A stretch of DNA of 64,000 nucleotides from contig OY783217.1 in the NCBI GenBank assembly GCA_963678705.1, positions 4,960,001 to 5,024,000 of the forward strand, read 5' to 3'. The stretch is from Panorpa germanica. Lineage: Eukaryota > Arthropoda > Insecta > Mecoptera > Panorpidae. Position numbers and translations under genes: made by a program. The notes under the pieces were generated by a model. It was not told the origin of the DNA and made no database searches. It was given only the letters and a program-made list of their open reading frames with translations. How positions within the stretch are numbered: the stretch's first letter is position 1; every line of letters begins with the position of its first letter. Shown piece by piece: positions 34,773 through 50,958 of the stretch.

Positions 34773-35649
34773 TGGGGTGGTTTGAGAATTCAGTAACTTT
34801 TTTTAATTTCCCGCGTAGCTCCCGTCAACTGCAATCTATTAATATACCACTATCAAATTTTGAGCAATCCGCTTCATTTAGTTTGTGTGTGACATAGATT
34901 GAAAGCCGCTATCAACGCGATAGCGATTGAATGTTTAGTCACCATTATTATTATTAATTGTTTATTGTTCGCCTTTCGGCTTTACAATCTACATTCTTAA
35001 TACATTTCATATACTTCAACTTATAATTAAATTTAAACTATTCTAGACCTTTTTATTTCCAAATGTACTTTCTGCTTCTTCTTCTCTTGACCCTCTTCCT
35101 TCATTTTCCCTAGTCTTCCTTCTGGACTGGTCTATTCCCTAGTCTATTTTTCTGGACTGAAGTTTAACTGTTTCCTCGCTACTTCTTTCTTTCTCCTGCT
35201 TCCCTTTACTGCCTCTTTTAGTACTTCCTCTCTCTTCCTGTTCCTTGTGCAACCCAGCCACCAGCTTATTTATTGTCCTGTTTTTCCTTTCCTTTTTACT
35301 ATTTCCGCCATCCACCTCTTTCCTTCACTGGTTTAGTCACCATGGTAAAAGTCTATAAATTAGGCTACGATCTACTACACCTTGCAGCATATTCTCCAGA
35401 TTTAGTATCCTGCCACAACTTGCTGTTTCCAAACCAGAAGAAATGGCTGGGAGGTAGAAGATTTGGGTCTAACAAAGAAGTCATTTTGAGGATTTTGACA
35501 AAACCTATTACTTGAAAGGAATAAAACGTTGGACTACATGTACCGACCTGTGAAGACTGTGTTGATAAATAAAGCGCTTTATTGCCGAAAAAATATCTTT
35601 TATTAAACAATTAAGCGGACTTTCAAAAAAGTCACTGAATGCCAAGAAA
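34773..35649 (+). mobile_element. Deleted mariner element, copy 1, with LINE inside
   Basis: It is flanked by TA (34771-34772 and 35650-35651). The ends are imperfect inverted repeats around TTCAGTAACTTTTTT / CATTCAGTGACTTTTTTG. The plus strand keeps only the C-terminal transposase: YSPDLVSCHNLLFPNQKKWLGG, then RRFGSNKEV and KTYYLKGIKRWTTC. The usual family motif is YSPDLAP-D--LFP-LKKWLGGKRF. The catalytic core is deleted. The second catalytic-type D (SPDL) is present but the third has become H. A 385-bp LINE piece is inserted at 34946-35330. Copy 2 at 43650-44120 has the same internal deletion, so both come from one deletion derivative. Confidence 0.82.
34946..35330 (-). mobile_element. 5'-truncated LINE inserted in mariner copy 1
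   Basis: An exact 13-base duplication, GTTTAGTCACCAT, flanks it at 34933-34945 and 35331-35343. On the minus strand it runs from a charged, glutamate/lysine/arginine-rich coding tail to a 3' UTR (TTGTAAAGCCGAAAGGCGAAC) and a CAATTAATAATAATA end. Long irregular duplications and a simple A-rich tail are typical of target-primed LINE insertion. It belongs to the same broad family as 32750-33130 and 63590-64000. Confidence 0.85.
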
Positions 35650-35651
35650 TA

Positions 35652-38013
35652 TGTATATTATTATTTAAAAATTATTCCTTCAAATTGTAAATGAATTAAA
35701 GTAATCAAACAGAGGACTTACTAGTGAACTATTGAACTCCTGATAAAGAAGGCGACTAGAGTTTCCTCCTAGATATTTGTCTCCAGACAAGAAATAATTT
35801 CCTCTGTCCCTTTCAGTCCACCACTGCGTAAAGATATACTTCAAATATTAAACTAGAAGACATATTCTGCAAGTTTATTTATTTCTTTATAATTCTTTGA
35901 GTTGTTCGCCATTTATGGACATGCATTCTAAAGCACTAAACGTGGTATTATCCTAAGTTGAATTTCGAATGAAATACACACTCATACAACTACATCCCAG
36001 ACTTCCATAGCAACATCTTTAAACAGTCCTTTTGTATTCCTACTACGACTTGTACAGATTATACTGTTTTAAAAGTTGCACAAATAAAATAAAGAAAAAC
36101 GGCAAAATGGCAAAACATAATAAAACGTAAAAGTCAATTTAAACGATACGAAAATATGGCTTTCCCTATGTACAGCTTCAAAACTTATTTAACTTTTAAA
36201 ATAATAAATTAACTTTTAGATGAACGATATGAAGTAATGCTTTAGATGTAAATCGATGCGACGTAACCGGGAGAATAAATAATTGTTCACTCAGGATAAA
36301 ATAAACTGAATATCTTCGTTATTAAGGAGGTTGTATCGTTGTACGGCATATTCCTTTGAAAATTGATACGTAAAATTTATATTTGGATACTTATTACTTA
36401 ATATTAGGACCGGTCCGAAATTTATAGCAGATGACAATTGTGCGCCCTCCTTAAAATAGCCTACTGTGAAATACAAGTATACTTGGCGACCCTTTATTCA
36501 GCCAAACAAAACTTTTTCCACGTATTGTCGTTACACAACGTTTTAAAGCAGTCAGCGTTTTAAGAATGTAGCAACTAGTCACATACTATTAGCAAGAATG
36601 CACGTTCTTTCGCTTGACAATCAAGATGTAAGAAACAGAACACAACCACTTATAAGAAATTGAACTGAGAGTTACTTTCTATAATGTAATTACTATGATA
36701 CTTGTTTTTCTTATTTTATTTACGAAGTATATTTTTAATGAAAATGGAAAAGTAATTCGAAACCATAACAAGCAAAATTCTATTTTCTGCAAGACCAAAG
36801 ATAAAATCACATTACAAGTTGTACATTCCGGTTAAATTAATGTTAAATGAATGCTGGATGAGATGTTCCTTCCTTTGCAATGCATATAACCCTCAAAGAA
36901 TTAAAAAGCAATGCTTTATAAACACGCGAAATTTTGATTTTTAGAAGTAACATCACAAAAACTACTGTAACTCATAAGTTAATGATCAAAATGTGATAAA
37001 ATTTTGGCACATATTGTTGGATAGGTCGGTATTATCTAAAAATCATATGGATTTGTCAATAGCGGCGCAATTTATATGTCATCCTACGCTTTTATTCAGA
37101 AATGTATTAAATATGTGACACTCAAAAATTGTCCATTAAAGTTATGATGAATTGTTTTATCCATTATACAAATGAAGAGTTGTCTTCTGGATCTGTTATA
37201 TTTGCGAACAAATTAAATATTAACTGTGTGCTGTTATTTAATCTGTACATCTCCCGAGCAACCAATCATTTCTTAAATCAACAATGTCATATCGTAATAA
37301 AAGTCACAATTTCACATTTCCTTTAAATAAACGTATTATTTTACCCCAACTTCCGCTATTCCTATATAAACTTTTAACTTAGCGAATATAAATTCATTTT
37401 TGTCATCACTATATATAAAATGATATAACTTAATAAATTTGAAAGTTTTTATGTAAAAGAAATTCTATTTAGATTTCATGACTAGATCCTTATAGGATAT
37501 ATCTGAAGGAGTCTCGGTCTACGGTAGAAAAATGTTAAGATGTAGGAACTTAAACGTCTAAAATACAATCATGTCTTTTCCAGGGATATTGCATTATTTT
37601 TATCTCTCACATAAGGTGTCTGATGGTACATTCATGCTAAAATTATATATATTGTATGTATTAGCTTATGAAGAAAGAAATATATAACTTCTATGTTTCA
37701 AGAAATGATTATAGCTATATTATTTGAAATACATTTTATCAACATGTCTCAATTTCTGCAAGAGACTTTTTGTATCACGTTGCAGTGATATTGTATCTTC
37801 TTTAATATAAATCTGCCAAGCACATAAGTTTGAAAATACAAGGAAACAAAAATAAGAATATTCTATCAAGAATATCACCTTTTACCGAAGATGGATTAAG
37901 AATAATTTAACTATAACAATAAATATTGAAATGATTTTTTAACTTAGAAAAAATAAATAATGATTCAATGGTCACAAGTAGAAAACTCTGAAGAAAACTA
38001 AAGTTATAAACAA
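35652..38013. other. Spacer, no gene recognised
   Basis: AT-rich, with no bounded repeat or coding segment recognised. Confidence 0.45.
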
Positions 38014-38205
38014 TACTAGATGACACTGAAGTGTGTCAGAGCATGAATGCTTGACGCTGACTGCTGTGTCTTCGGGAGTTTGGTTGTTATCAAGTTAAAC
38101 TAATTATATACATAAGTAATCATAACTTGTCAGGCAGCAGTTTAGTGCACATTCATATATGAGTAGAAGGACGACAATGTCAGTATCGAAAATGAAATAA
38201 ATTAA
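38014..38205 (+). mobile_element. tRNA-derived SINE, copy 2
   Basis: AGAGCATGAATGCTTGACGC and TGACTGCTGTGTCTTCGGG match the tRNA-like head of copy 1. The body keeps GTTAAACTAATTATATACAT and CAGGCAGCAGTTTAGT. The B box is damaged (GGGAGTTTGG). Confidence 0.58.
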
Positions 38206-43204
<4,999 letters not shown>

Positions 43205-43385
43205 TACGCGTAGCAGGTCTACGTCAGTGTACGTAGCGGCGTAGAGTCAGTGTCAGATGAGTGGTGGTGGTGGTAGAGTCCTCTGCGGTGTGACACCGTA
43301 GCAGTAGCCGTGGCGTACCGTAGCACGACGCTCTACGTTAAGGAATCGTAGAGTTCTACGAATGAGGGAGCAGCTACAGACTTGT
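43205..43385. repeat. GC-rich island with reiterated CGTAG/CTACG
   Basis: About 180 bases are distinctly GC-rich within AT-rich surroundings. The pentamer CGTAG or its complement CTACG occurs about nine times, partly as facing pairs (CTCTACG at 43331 and CGTAGAG at 43347). A GTGGTGGTGGTGG run is included. There is no open frame of note. It could be a decayed minisatellite or a transposon end; the edges are not defined. Confidence 0.55.
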
Positions 43386-43649
43386 AGAGATACTTTGACT
43401 TAATAATGTTAGGCTCTAGTAAAAGTGTCAAAGGAATACCCAAAGAGAACTGATATTGTAACATTAATTTATTGTAGTAGCTGAAGGGAATTACAAGTAA
43501 GAGGTTACTGCCTGCTTACTGCCTACGCCTCCCTGTGTGTGAATATGAAAGAAAGGTGTAGGAGTATTTCTTCAAATATACAAGTAGTTTCAGGTTTAAT
43601 AAACCATAAGAATCTTGGGAAACATTGCAATCTAAGTAGAACATATATA

Positions 43650-44120
43650 TGAGAATAGTTTGATAATTTAATGAATTTGAATTTCCCGCGCAGCTTCCGT
43701 CAACTGTCATCTAATAATAGACTACTGTTAATTTTCTTTTTAGTTGAAAAATAGACAGCCACTCATTGGAAACAGCTATCCGCGTGATAGATGCCGTGAT
43801 TGAGTGTGTATTCACCATGTTAAAAATTTATAAATTGGGCTACGAACTGCTACCCATCCAGCATATTCTCTCAGATTTAGCCCCCTGTGACTATTTTCTG
43901 TTTTCAAACCTGAAGAAATGGCTGGGCGGTAAGAGATTTGGGTCTAACAAAGAGAACCGAAACAAACGTCTATTTTGAGGGCCTTGAGAAAACATATTAT
44001 TTGGCAGGTATAAATAATTTTGGAAAAACGCTGGACTAAATATATCGAGTTTAAAAGCCGAAAAAAATATCTTTCAATGAAAAATAAAATGCTTTTTTCA
44101 AAGAAAAAAAACTTCCTTTG
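43650..44120 (+). mobile_element. Deleted mariner element, copy 2
   Basis: It parallels copy 1 from the left end (TTTCCCGCGCAGCTTCCGTC against TTTCCCGCGTAGCTCCCGTC) to the right. The plus strand encodes KIYKLGYELLPIQHILSDLA, PCDYFLFSNLKKWLGGKRFG and, later in another frame, EKTYYLAGI. The conserved PCDYFLF keeps the mariner aspartate lost in copy 1. The N-terminal and central catalytic parts are missing, with the same deletion as copy 1, and there is no LINE insertion at the equivalent site. Confidence 0.8.
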
Positions 44121-45007
44121 TATGTTACGTTATTTGGCTGAACTCTTAGAAGATGTGCTCCTAAATAAAAATAATTTTATCTAAATTGATCTTCTATATG
44201 TTCATTTATTAAAATTAAGACCTGCAAACAGTGGCGTCACATCAATGGAGCGTGTGGAGCAACCGCTCGAAGGCGCAGAGGTTACGGGGGCCAACATCGT
44301 GATTGAGACACCTAAAAAAAAAGATCTTCACTAAAGATAGAAACACAAAATTGACTGGATACAAAATAAGTCAAAAACAGTTTGTTTTTTTAGAGAACGA
44401 TTTTACCACTGTTTGCAAATTGAATTTCGATTTGCGCTATTTGCAGAAGAGTGTCCGAAAAAGATGTTTTATTTTACAAATGTGTTTAATCCAATGGATT
44501 ATTTAACAAATCCTGTTGCAGTACATATCCAGCGCTCAATATTTGAACAACACAACAGTTGAGAGTACTTAATTTTTTAATTAACACTTTATTTCTCTTG
44601 AAATTGAACCTTTGAAATTGAAACCAGCAATTTTGTAAAATACAGACAAGGTTATATAACTTGATATTTAATTATTCATTGTATCCTCTAAAAATGTCCT
44701 TAGGGTAGGTCCTTTACGTTGAAAAAGGGATTTTACGCATTCTATGTATAATTAATGCACACTCACCCCTAATCTCGGAAACTGAAGAAAATGACCAGCT
44801 TGTTCTTCAAAATTAATCCCTATATTGATGAAAGCTGAAGCTCATATTACATTCATTTTATAAAAAGTTTAATTTCAGAGGTAATTTTATACTTTATTAG
44901 CATCTCGACTCGATCATAAAGCCTGTATTAAGAAAATATTTGTTTTTGTGAAAGCCAAAAAATTTAAAAACTCTTAACAATATAATATTTTCGAATAATA
45001 TAAAATT
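44121..45007. other. Spacer with a possible hAT terminus
   Basis: CAGTGGCGTCACATC near 44231 resembles a hAT left end and begins a GC-richer stretch to about 44300. No matching right end was found. Confidence 0.35.
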
Positions 45008-45235
45008 TAGACGACACAGTGGACGAGAGCATTGGCACTTAACGCTGACTGCTGTGTTTCGAACCAGAGCCATATTTTCTCAGTTTGGTTTTTATTAAGT
45101 TAATTTGATTATGTTTATACATATTCATAATAATAAACTTATTAAGGAGCGGTGTAGATCACATATATGAGGCCACGACACCACGAAAACTGCCAAAATT
45201 GGAAGTCAATGGTGATAAGACACAATATATAGAGA
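45008..45235 (+). mobile_element. tRNA-derived SINE, copy 3
   Basis: GACGAGAGCATTGGCACTTA and ACGCTGACTGCTGTG give the best-kept head (A-box side). The body TTATTAAGGAGCGGTGTAG and GAGGCCACGACACCACGAAA match copy 1. The B box is diverged (GTTTCGAACCAG). Confidence 0.6.
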
Positions 45236-45999
45236 AATTAAACAAATAATATAACATAAAATAATAAGCAAACGTAATAATCAATATTGACTAGCCACGG
45301 CATCTCTATTACAAATAACTAACTTAGTACAATAATTTCATCGACGAATTTTGCAAAATTGTAACAACTTAATAAGTATGATAATTTTAGTAATATTCTA
45401 ACTTTATTTTCAAACTAATAAAAACCGGTCTTTGAACAGTTCTATGTGGTTGAAATGTACGAGTACCTCTAAAGTAAATAGCTTTCGAATGTTGACCTCA
45501 AAAACTTTTCTAGTTTTGCAAAAAGAAAACAGAAAATATATTTGTATAAAATGTATATTGGTGAAGCTATGTATTGGGAAAAGTTTTTCCTAATACGAGG
45601 AGTATGTTCCATTAAATCCTAGAATTAGAATATATTACAACAAATATTCCGGTTCCACAAAACGTAAATTTATGTGTTATTTAATGTAATATTCTTTTAC
45701 ATTACATTTTAATATTTATTGAAATTTAACAAAATTCTATTACAAAATGTAAAAGACAAAAACAATCTTTATACTAATATATTAATTAAATTTGTAGAAC
45801 TTTAGAACTTTATAACCGTTGTAAAGCGACGGCTGTTCCATATACAGGGGTCGGCGCTCGAAGTGTTACCACAATTTTAAGTGTATATTATATTTATTAA
45901 ATTCAATTTAACTTTAATAAACTTCAATTTGAGAAACCAAGATTTCATTAACAAAAGTCAGTTAAAAGGAAGAAATTACTATATGTTACATCCAAATTT
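45236..45999. other. Spacer, no gene recognised
   Basis: AT-rich, with nothing recognised. Confidence 0.45.
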
Positions 46000-46420
46000 A
46001 AGTAAGAAGAGATGATTTAGAAATGAGTTCCGCAAAATTATATCAACTATAATCAGAATCAAAAGTAATCATTACAAAACTCCAGCTCACCTGTACAAAA
46101 TTTATATTAAATCTGACGATAGATGTCAATGTGGTGAAGAAGGAACTTTGGATCATATTATATTTGAATGCATAAATTATAGTTTTTGAAAGATCAAAAT
46201 TCAATAGTGAAATATTAGGTGTGATTATTAGATAAACTTTTCCTGTTAATATTAAATTTTTGTTAAGTGATTCAAAATTAATTAGTGAATTATTTAATTA
46301 TTTAGAAATTTGTAAAATTGAATTATAAATTTGAAAATATGTATAAAAAATATTTGATGGTGGCTATGACGAATAAAACTCAAGGCAAATAAATAAATAA
46401 ACATAAAAAATATATATATA
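46000..46420 (+). mobile_element. LINE 3'-end fragment
   Basis: The plus strand reads NHYKTPAHLYKIYIKSDDRC, then QCGEEGTLDHIIFEC, the CxC...H...C zinc motif at the end of I/Jockey-type ORF2. A stop falls soon after. The 3' part ends with GGTGGCTATGACGAATAAAAC and an A-rich AAATAAATAAATAAAC tail. The upstream RT domain is missing. Confidence 0.65.
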
Positions 46421-46502
46421 AAAAAATATATATATATTATCATAAAAATTTGTTAAATTTCTGTAAAAAATAAATGTAACGTTAGGCAAAAAATAATATA
46501 TA

Positions 46503-46716
46503 TAGTCAAAATCACGATAGACCGGCGGTGACTTATTCTTAAAAGAGGTTATAAGAGCGGTATAAATTTATAATACGATAATGAATTTTGTTTTATTCGT
46601 TTCAATATACATTATAAAAAAATAAATGAGTCAGTGCTTTTTAGTTATATCAGCAGTTTATACCCCACAACTTGTTTTAAATATGAATCACCGCCGAACT
46701 CTCGTAACTTCAACCA
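46503..46716. mobile_element. TA-flanked MITE family 1, copy B
   Basis: It is the inverse orientation of copies A and C. The left end is TAGTCAAAATCACGATAGACC. The right end, read inward, is TGGTTGAAGTTACGAGAGTTC. TA lies at 46501-46502 and 46717-46718. The interior AGTCAGTGCTTTTTAGTTAT and ACCCCACAACTTGTTTTAAA match copy C in reverse. Confidence 0.8.
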
Positions 46717-47269
46717 TAATAATTTTACATAAAATTATATTTTTTCTTATTAAAAAAAGTAGAAAATATCGGTATACAACTTCAATGGTCGTTAATCAAC
46801 GTATCTATTTCCGCTGTACGCCCCTCGCATTTCTCCCTTTAGGCGCCTTTATCATAAAACCTAACCTTCACCATTTCTTCACATCGCATTACACTAATGT
46901 ATTCCTTAATATAGTTATATTATATAACGCCATGGTGTATCCACAGGGCTTAATATGGGGAATATATAGGATATCATATATATACATAAAATATATGTAT
47001 ATAAAATATAATATGTATAGGCCAGCCTCCAAGTAATTTACCCATCGTATTCACTAGGTATTGCAGATACGTGCAACATATTTTATGTTCCCTTCACACT
47101 CATTTTGTTACAAAGAGTGTAAATGAGAGGCAAGATAAATAAATTATATATTTAGTAGATTTGTTATATACATTTTGGTTGACTTTATAGTTTGTTTATC
47201 ATTTAGTGAGTTAATTCATTGCCAGTCAAGAAATAAATTTATTCCATCTATGGGAATCTAACCGAACCC

Positions 47270-47850
47270 AATGAGCTCGTGTCCTATGTCTTAATTTCTA
47301 TAAAAGTGTACTATATATTGATAAAGTGGGTTACTAGAACCTCAAATGTTCAATTATTTTTTAATAACTCTTTATATGTTAAGAGATATTAACAATTAAA
47401 AAAGTCATTTTGTCTCTTTAATTATTAAAGGGATTCAACGTTTTACAACATTCCAAGTGCATGTGACATCACAATCCTTGTGTAAGGTTACCAACCTTAC
47501 AGATCATAAATCTCTGCTATATGTATTTATATATCAAAGTATCAAATATTATTTACAGCTATTTCAAGGAACAATAAAATTCCAATATTATGTCTGCCTT
47601 AGCAGGGTTATATAAAATAAAAACTTATTATTCTTTGACTTGACTTGATTATTTGACTACCAACAGCTACAAAATATTATTACAGCACTGACCTACTCAA
47701 TAAATAACTGACGTTAAAATGCATTTCACGTCATACAAATATGGCCGACCATTTTTAGCGCTCAATATTTAGATATTTAATAAAATAGACACGCCAATAC
47801 ACATTTATTAACATCAATTTCAATCAACAATTGAAAACTCGACCACTAAA
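47270..47850 (+). repeat. Dispersed repeat copy (family with 55820-56290)
   Basis: Blocks shared in order with 55820-56290: GTGTCCTATGTCTTAATTTCT, ATTGATAAAGTGGGTTACTAG, GGGATTCAACGTT, then ATATGGCCGAC and CAATTTCAATCAACAATTGAA. The pair is diverged by substitutions and one larger indel. The ends could not be defined, so the class is unknown. Confidence 0.7.
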
Positions 47851-50703
47851 AAATGAGGACATAAGCCCATTATAACTGAGTGTTAAAGTTTATAAACTAT
47901 CTCGACTACAATGAGGATGTTTTATGATTTAATTAGCAATAAAATACGTCAATAAAAATTATATTTACTTAAAATTATCGTCTTGTAGGTAATTGTCACT
48001 GGAAAGCATAGCATGGAAACATGTTGATTTTGACTTAGTCGCTAATGAGACGATCCCATTAACTGTTTCTATTTAACAAGTAGATTTTCCTATTTTTTCA
48101 TTAATCTTTAAATACACGTTCTTTTACGGATTAAACAGCTATGTGCGAGATACTTATTCACGCGTCAAATATTCCATATGACACTCAATATGAATAAAAT
48201 AACTTTAGCAAGTAACTACACTATCTAACTATATTTCTATAGTTACAGTGACATTCGTGTTACAGTCATATTTTTATAAATTTATTTTATTTTATGAAAA
48301 ATAAATAGAGTAAATATTTACAACATATCTTAAAAGTGTCAAGTATTTTCATGAAAATATACGAGTTGCTCTTTTCCATTAAACTACAAATTGTCACTAT
48401 ATTGTTATTGACAGAACGAACGTATAAGTTGAAGTAGGAGTAGTACTCATACCTGCTCTAGTGCATGTTTTGATGTGTCATATCATTTTATACACTCGTA
48501 CTTTGTTGATAGTTGTGATCTACATTGTAATATACATATTCCACTGCATGACATTATTCTATTACATGTATTAAGTATATGGCATTGTTTATGTTGTTGT
48601 TGTTGTTTCCAGAGGCGTAGCAATTGCTCACTGAGCTCTTTTACGTTGAAAAGAAGACCTTCAAATACCTATTTTGTAACTTTTTGAGGGCGACCGTATT
48701 TCTAAAAAAAAACTAGGCTATCAGTCGATCTTAAAGAAATTGTAAAATAAGTCCCCATACTTTGTAGAAGGCATATGTACCTCAGTTTAGAAACTACACA
48801 CGTTTAAAAATTACATTACGTTAACAGGCACTCTTAAAAAGTTACACTTAAAATGGGGGTTCTATAGTCTCGAATATTAGAAGAATAATTAACACTAAAA
48901 GAAGTAGCTGTAATGAAAATTATAACAAGAAAGAATTAGAAAATATTAATGACAAAGAAATGTATAGCGTATGGGCACATTTTTGGCACGCCAGATAAGT
49001 TTGTATTTTATAGTGAAGGACACCGGTTCTTTAAGGGGTGGGGAGGGGTTGGTAACATTTCAACTCTTTTTTATTTATTTATATTATTGTACAACACATT
49101 AAATTTATTGTGTAAAAATTTGAAGCTGATTGGAGTAAAACTCTCGGTGATATAGAGTTCTAAGTCTTTACCTCTCTGTTTTCGTGTTACTTTGAAACTT
49201 TTAAATGAAGTTTCTCACACTTAGCTTTTTCAGAATCGGTGCCCTCTCTAGCTCAAAATCTACAGGACAGATTCTTTTGAAATTTTGCACACTCTTTCTT
49301 TATACAAATGCCGAGGTAACGCTGACGTTTGTTTTTTTTAATTTTTTAATTTTAACGTATTTCAAAATAACAATGTTTCAGATTTTTTTCATGAAAAATC
49401 GGTATGGATTTCAGGAAATCCAGTGATGAGTTATGAGTGGCACCGCAATGTTACTTTTTTTCTGTGAAGTCTGCAGAGATTCGCTGTCAATGCCTCATTT
49501 CTTGATATCTATCTATGAAAATTTCACAAAGTATTTTTCAAATATCATTTGATCATGTAGTAATTTTAGAAAAAACTACCTCAGCTATTCAGAGGACTAA
49601 TTATGAATTGTTGATTTCAATTTATGTACAAGTACTCGTATAAAAAAAAGTATACTCGTATAGCGAATATCTAAAAATTTAAATAAGCATAACATTTTAT
49701 TTACGAGCATATGCGGAAGTTATATTGAAACTTTGCGAATTAATTCTGACTGTTGGGTTCGAGTAAAATATAAGTATAACCTTTTTTTACACATTTTATT
49801 GTTATTGGACCGGTCAGCGAAAGCTCGTAAACCTTGCCTTTTATTTGGCAGCTACTATTATGGCATTTTGTTACCGGTTACGTAATATAGTGGCTTTTGA
49901 AATTAGTAACACCGACCGAGTTTACCCTATGTAATAATGGTAATAATTGCGCTGAAATTGTTTATTGCTATATCAATATTTCTATTTACTGATTTTATTT
50001 ATTAAGTTAAATTATCTTTATTTATTGATTATAATAGAGGGTGTATAAGCACGGTAAATAGGGGAGAAGAAATTAAAGAGCATAATTGTCCTCTCCCACA
50101 ACTTCTTTTTTTCTTATTAAATAAGAAAAAATGCAATCTATCTTGGAACACATTCAGCAATTTTTATGTAATGTAGAATCCAATATTCAAAGAATACAAT
50201 AAATAGATTTATTTTATTTTTAATTTTATTTAAATAATTTAACGTGTTGACTTTCGGCTTCAAACTAGCAGCTTTAGACATTGTCCTACTAACTATCTTA
50301 AACTACTATTACTTATTATAACATTATTTTTAAGTTATTCAAGTAAATTTTTCTCCTAATGTGCACCAAACCATGAATATCAAAGAAAACAATGAGCTGA
50401 CGTTGACTTTGACGTTTGATCGATGATCTCTTGCTCTGTGTGACCGCTTTATTATTAGATGAAACTAATCGACCAATTGTCTTATCTAACATTTTCAGCG
50501 AACGAAATTCCGTTCGCAATATAAAATTTAATGCAAATTGTTCAATAATTTCGTTCATTGTTAAAATCGACATGCTATTGAAGTGGACTGATTCAACTAA
50601 TTGCTGTAAACAAACGGGTTGCCCAATCTTGTTCAAATTTCAAACAATATTACAAACTTACGGAAAAAAAAAATTTCATAAAATAATTTCACTTTTTCAA
50701 CAC
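47851..50703. other. Spacer, no gene recognised
   Basis: AT-rich. Short frames at 48475-48687, 48949-49155 and 49205-49426 have no recognisable motifs. Confidence 0.45.
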
Positions 50704-50956
50704 ACCAGGTTAATAATTTGGTGAAGTGTCCTGTTTTGTGAAGTTTCCATCACTATTGCACTATAGATCGCATCAACTTTATCTTCATTTGTATTCCAAC
50801 AGGTGGAGTGGTTTCTCCATTTGTAGTCGAAAAAATAGACATTTTATATGAACGACTGTGAGACACTGAACTGTAAATGAACTCTTTCGTGACAAAGAAA
50901 ATGATACATATCTTCAATATGATTGTGTATGAAGTGACTTTAAAATGCTTACTGGG
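50704..50956. mobile_element. TA-flanked MITE family 2, copy 2 (diverged)
   Basis: It aligns end to end with 18947-19200. The right end CTTACTGGG followed by TA is kept, and the left end is degraded (CCAGGTTAATAATTTGG). Interior blocks AACTTTATCTTCATTTGTAT and GACATTTTATATGAA are conserved. Confidence 0.75.
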
Positions 50957-50958
50957 TA

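Noticed and set aside
44231-44320. hAT-like terminus CAGTGGCGTC
   Set aside because: Only one end is visible, with no inverted partner or 8-base duplication.
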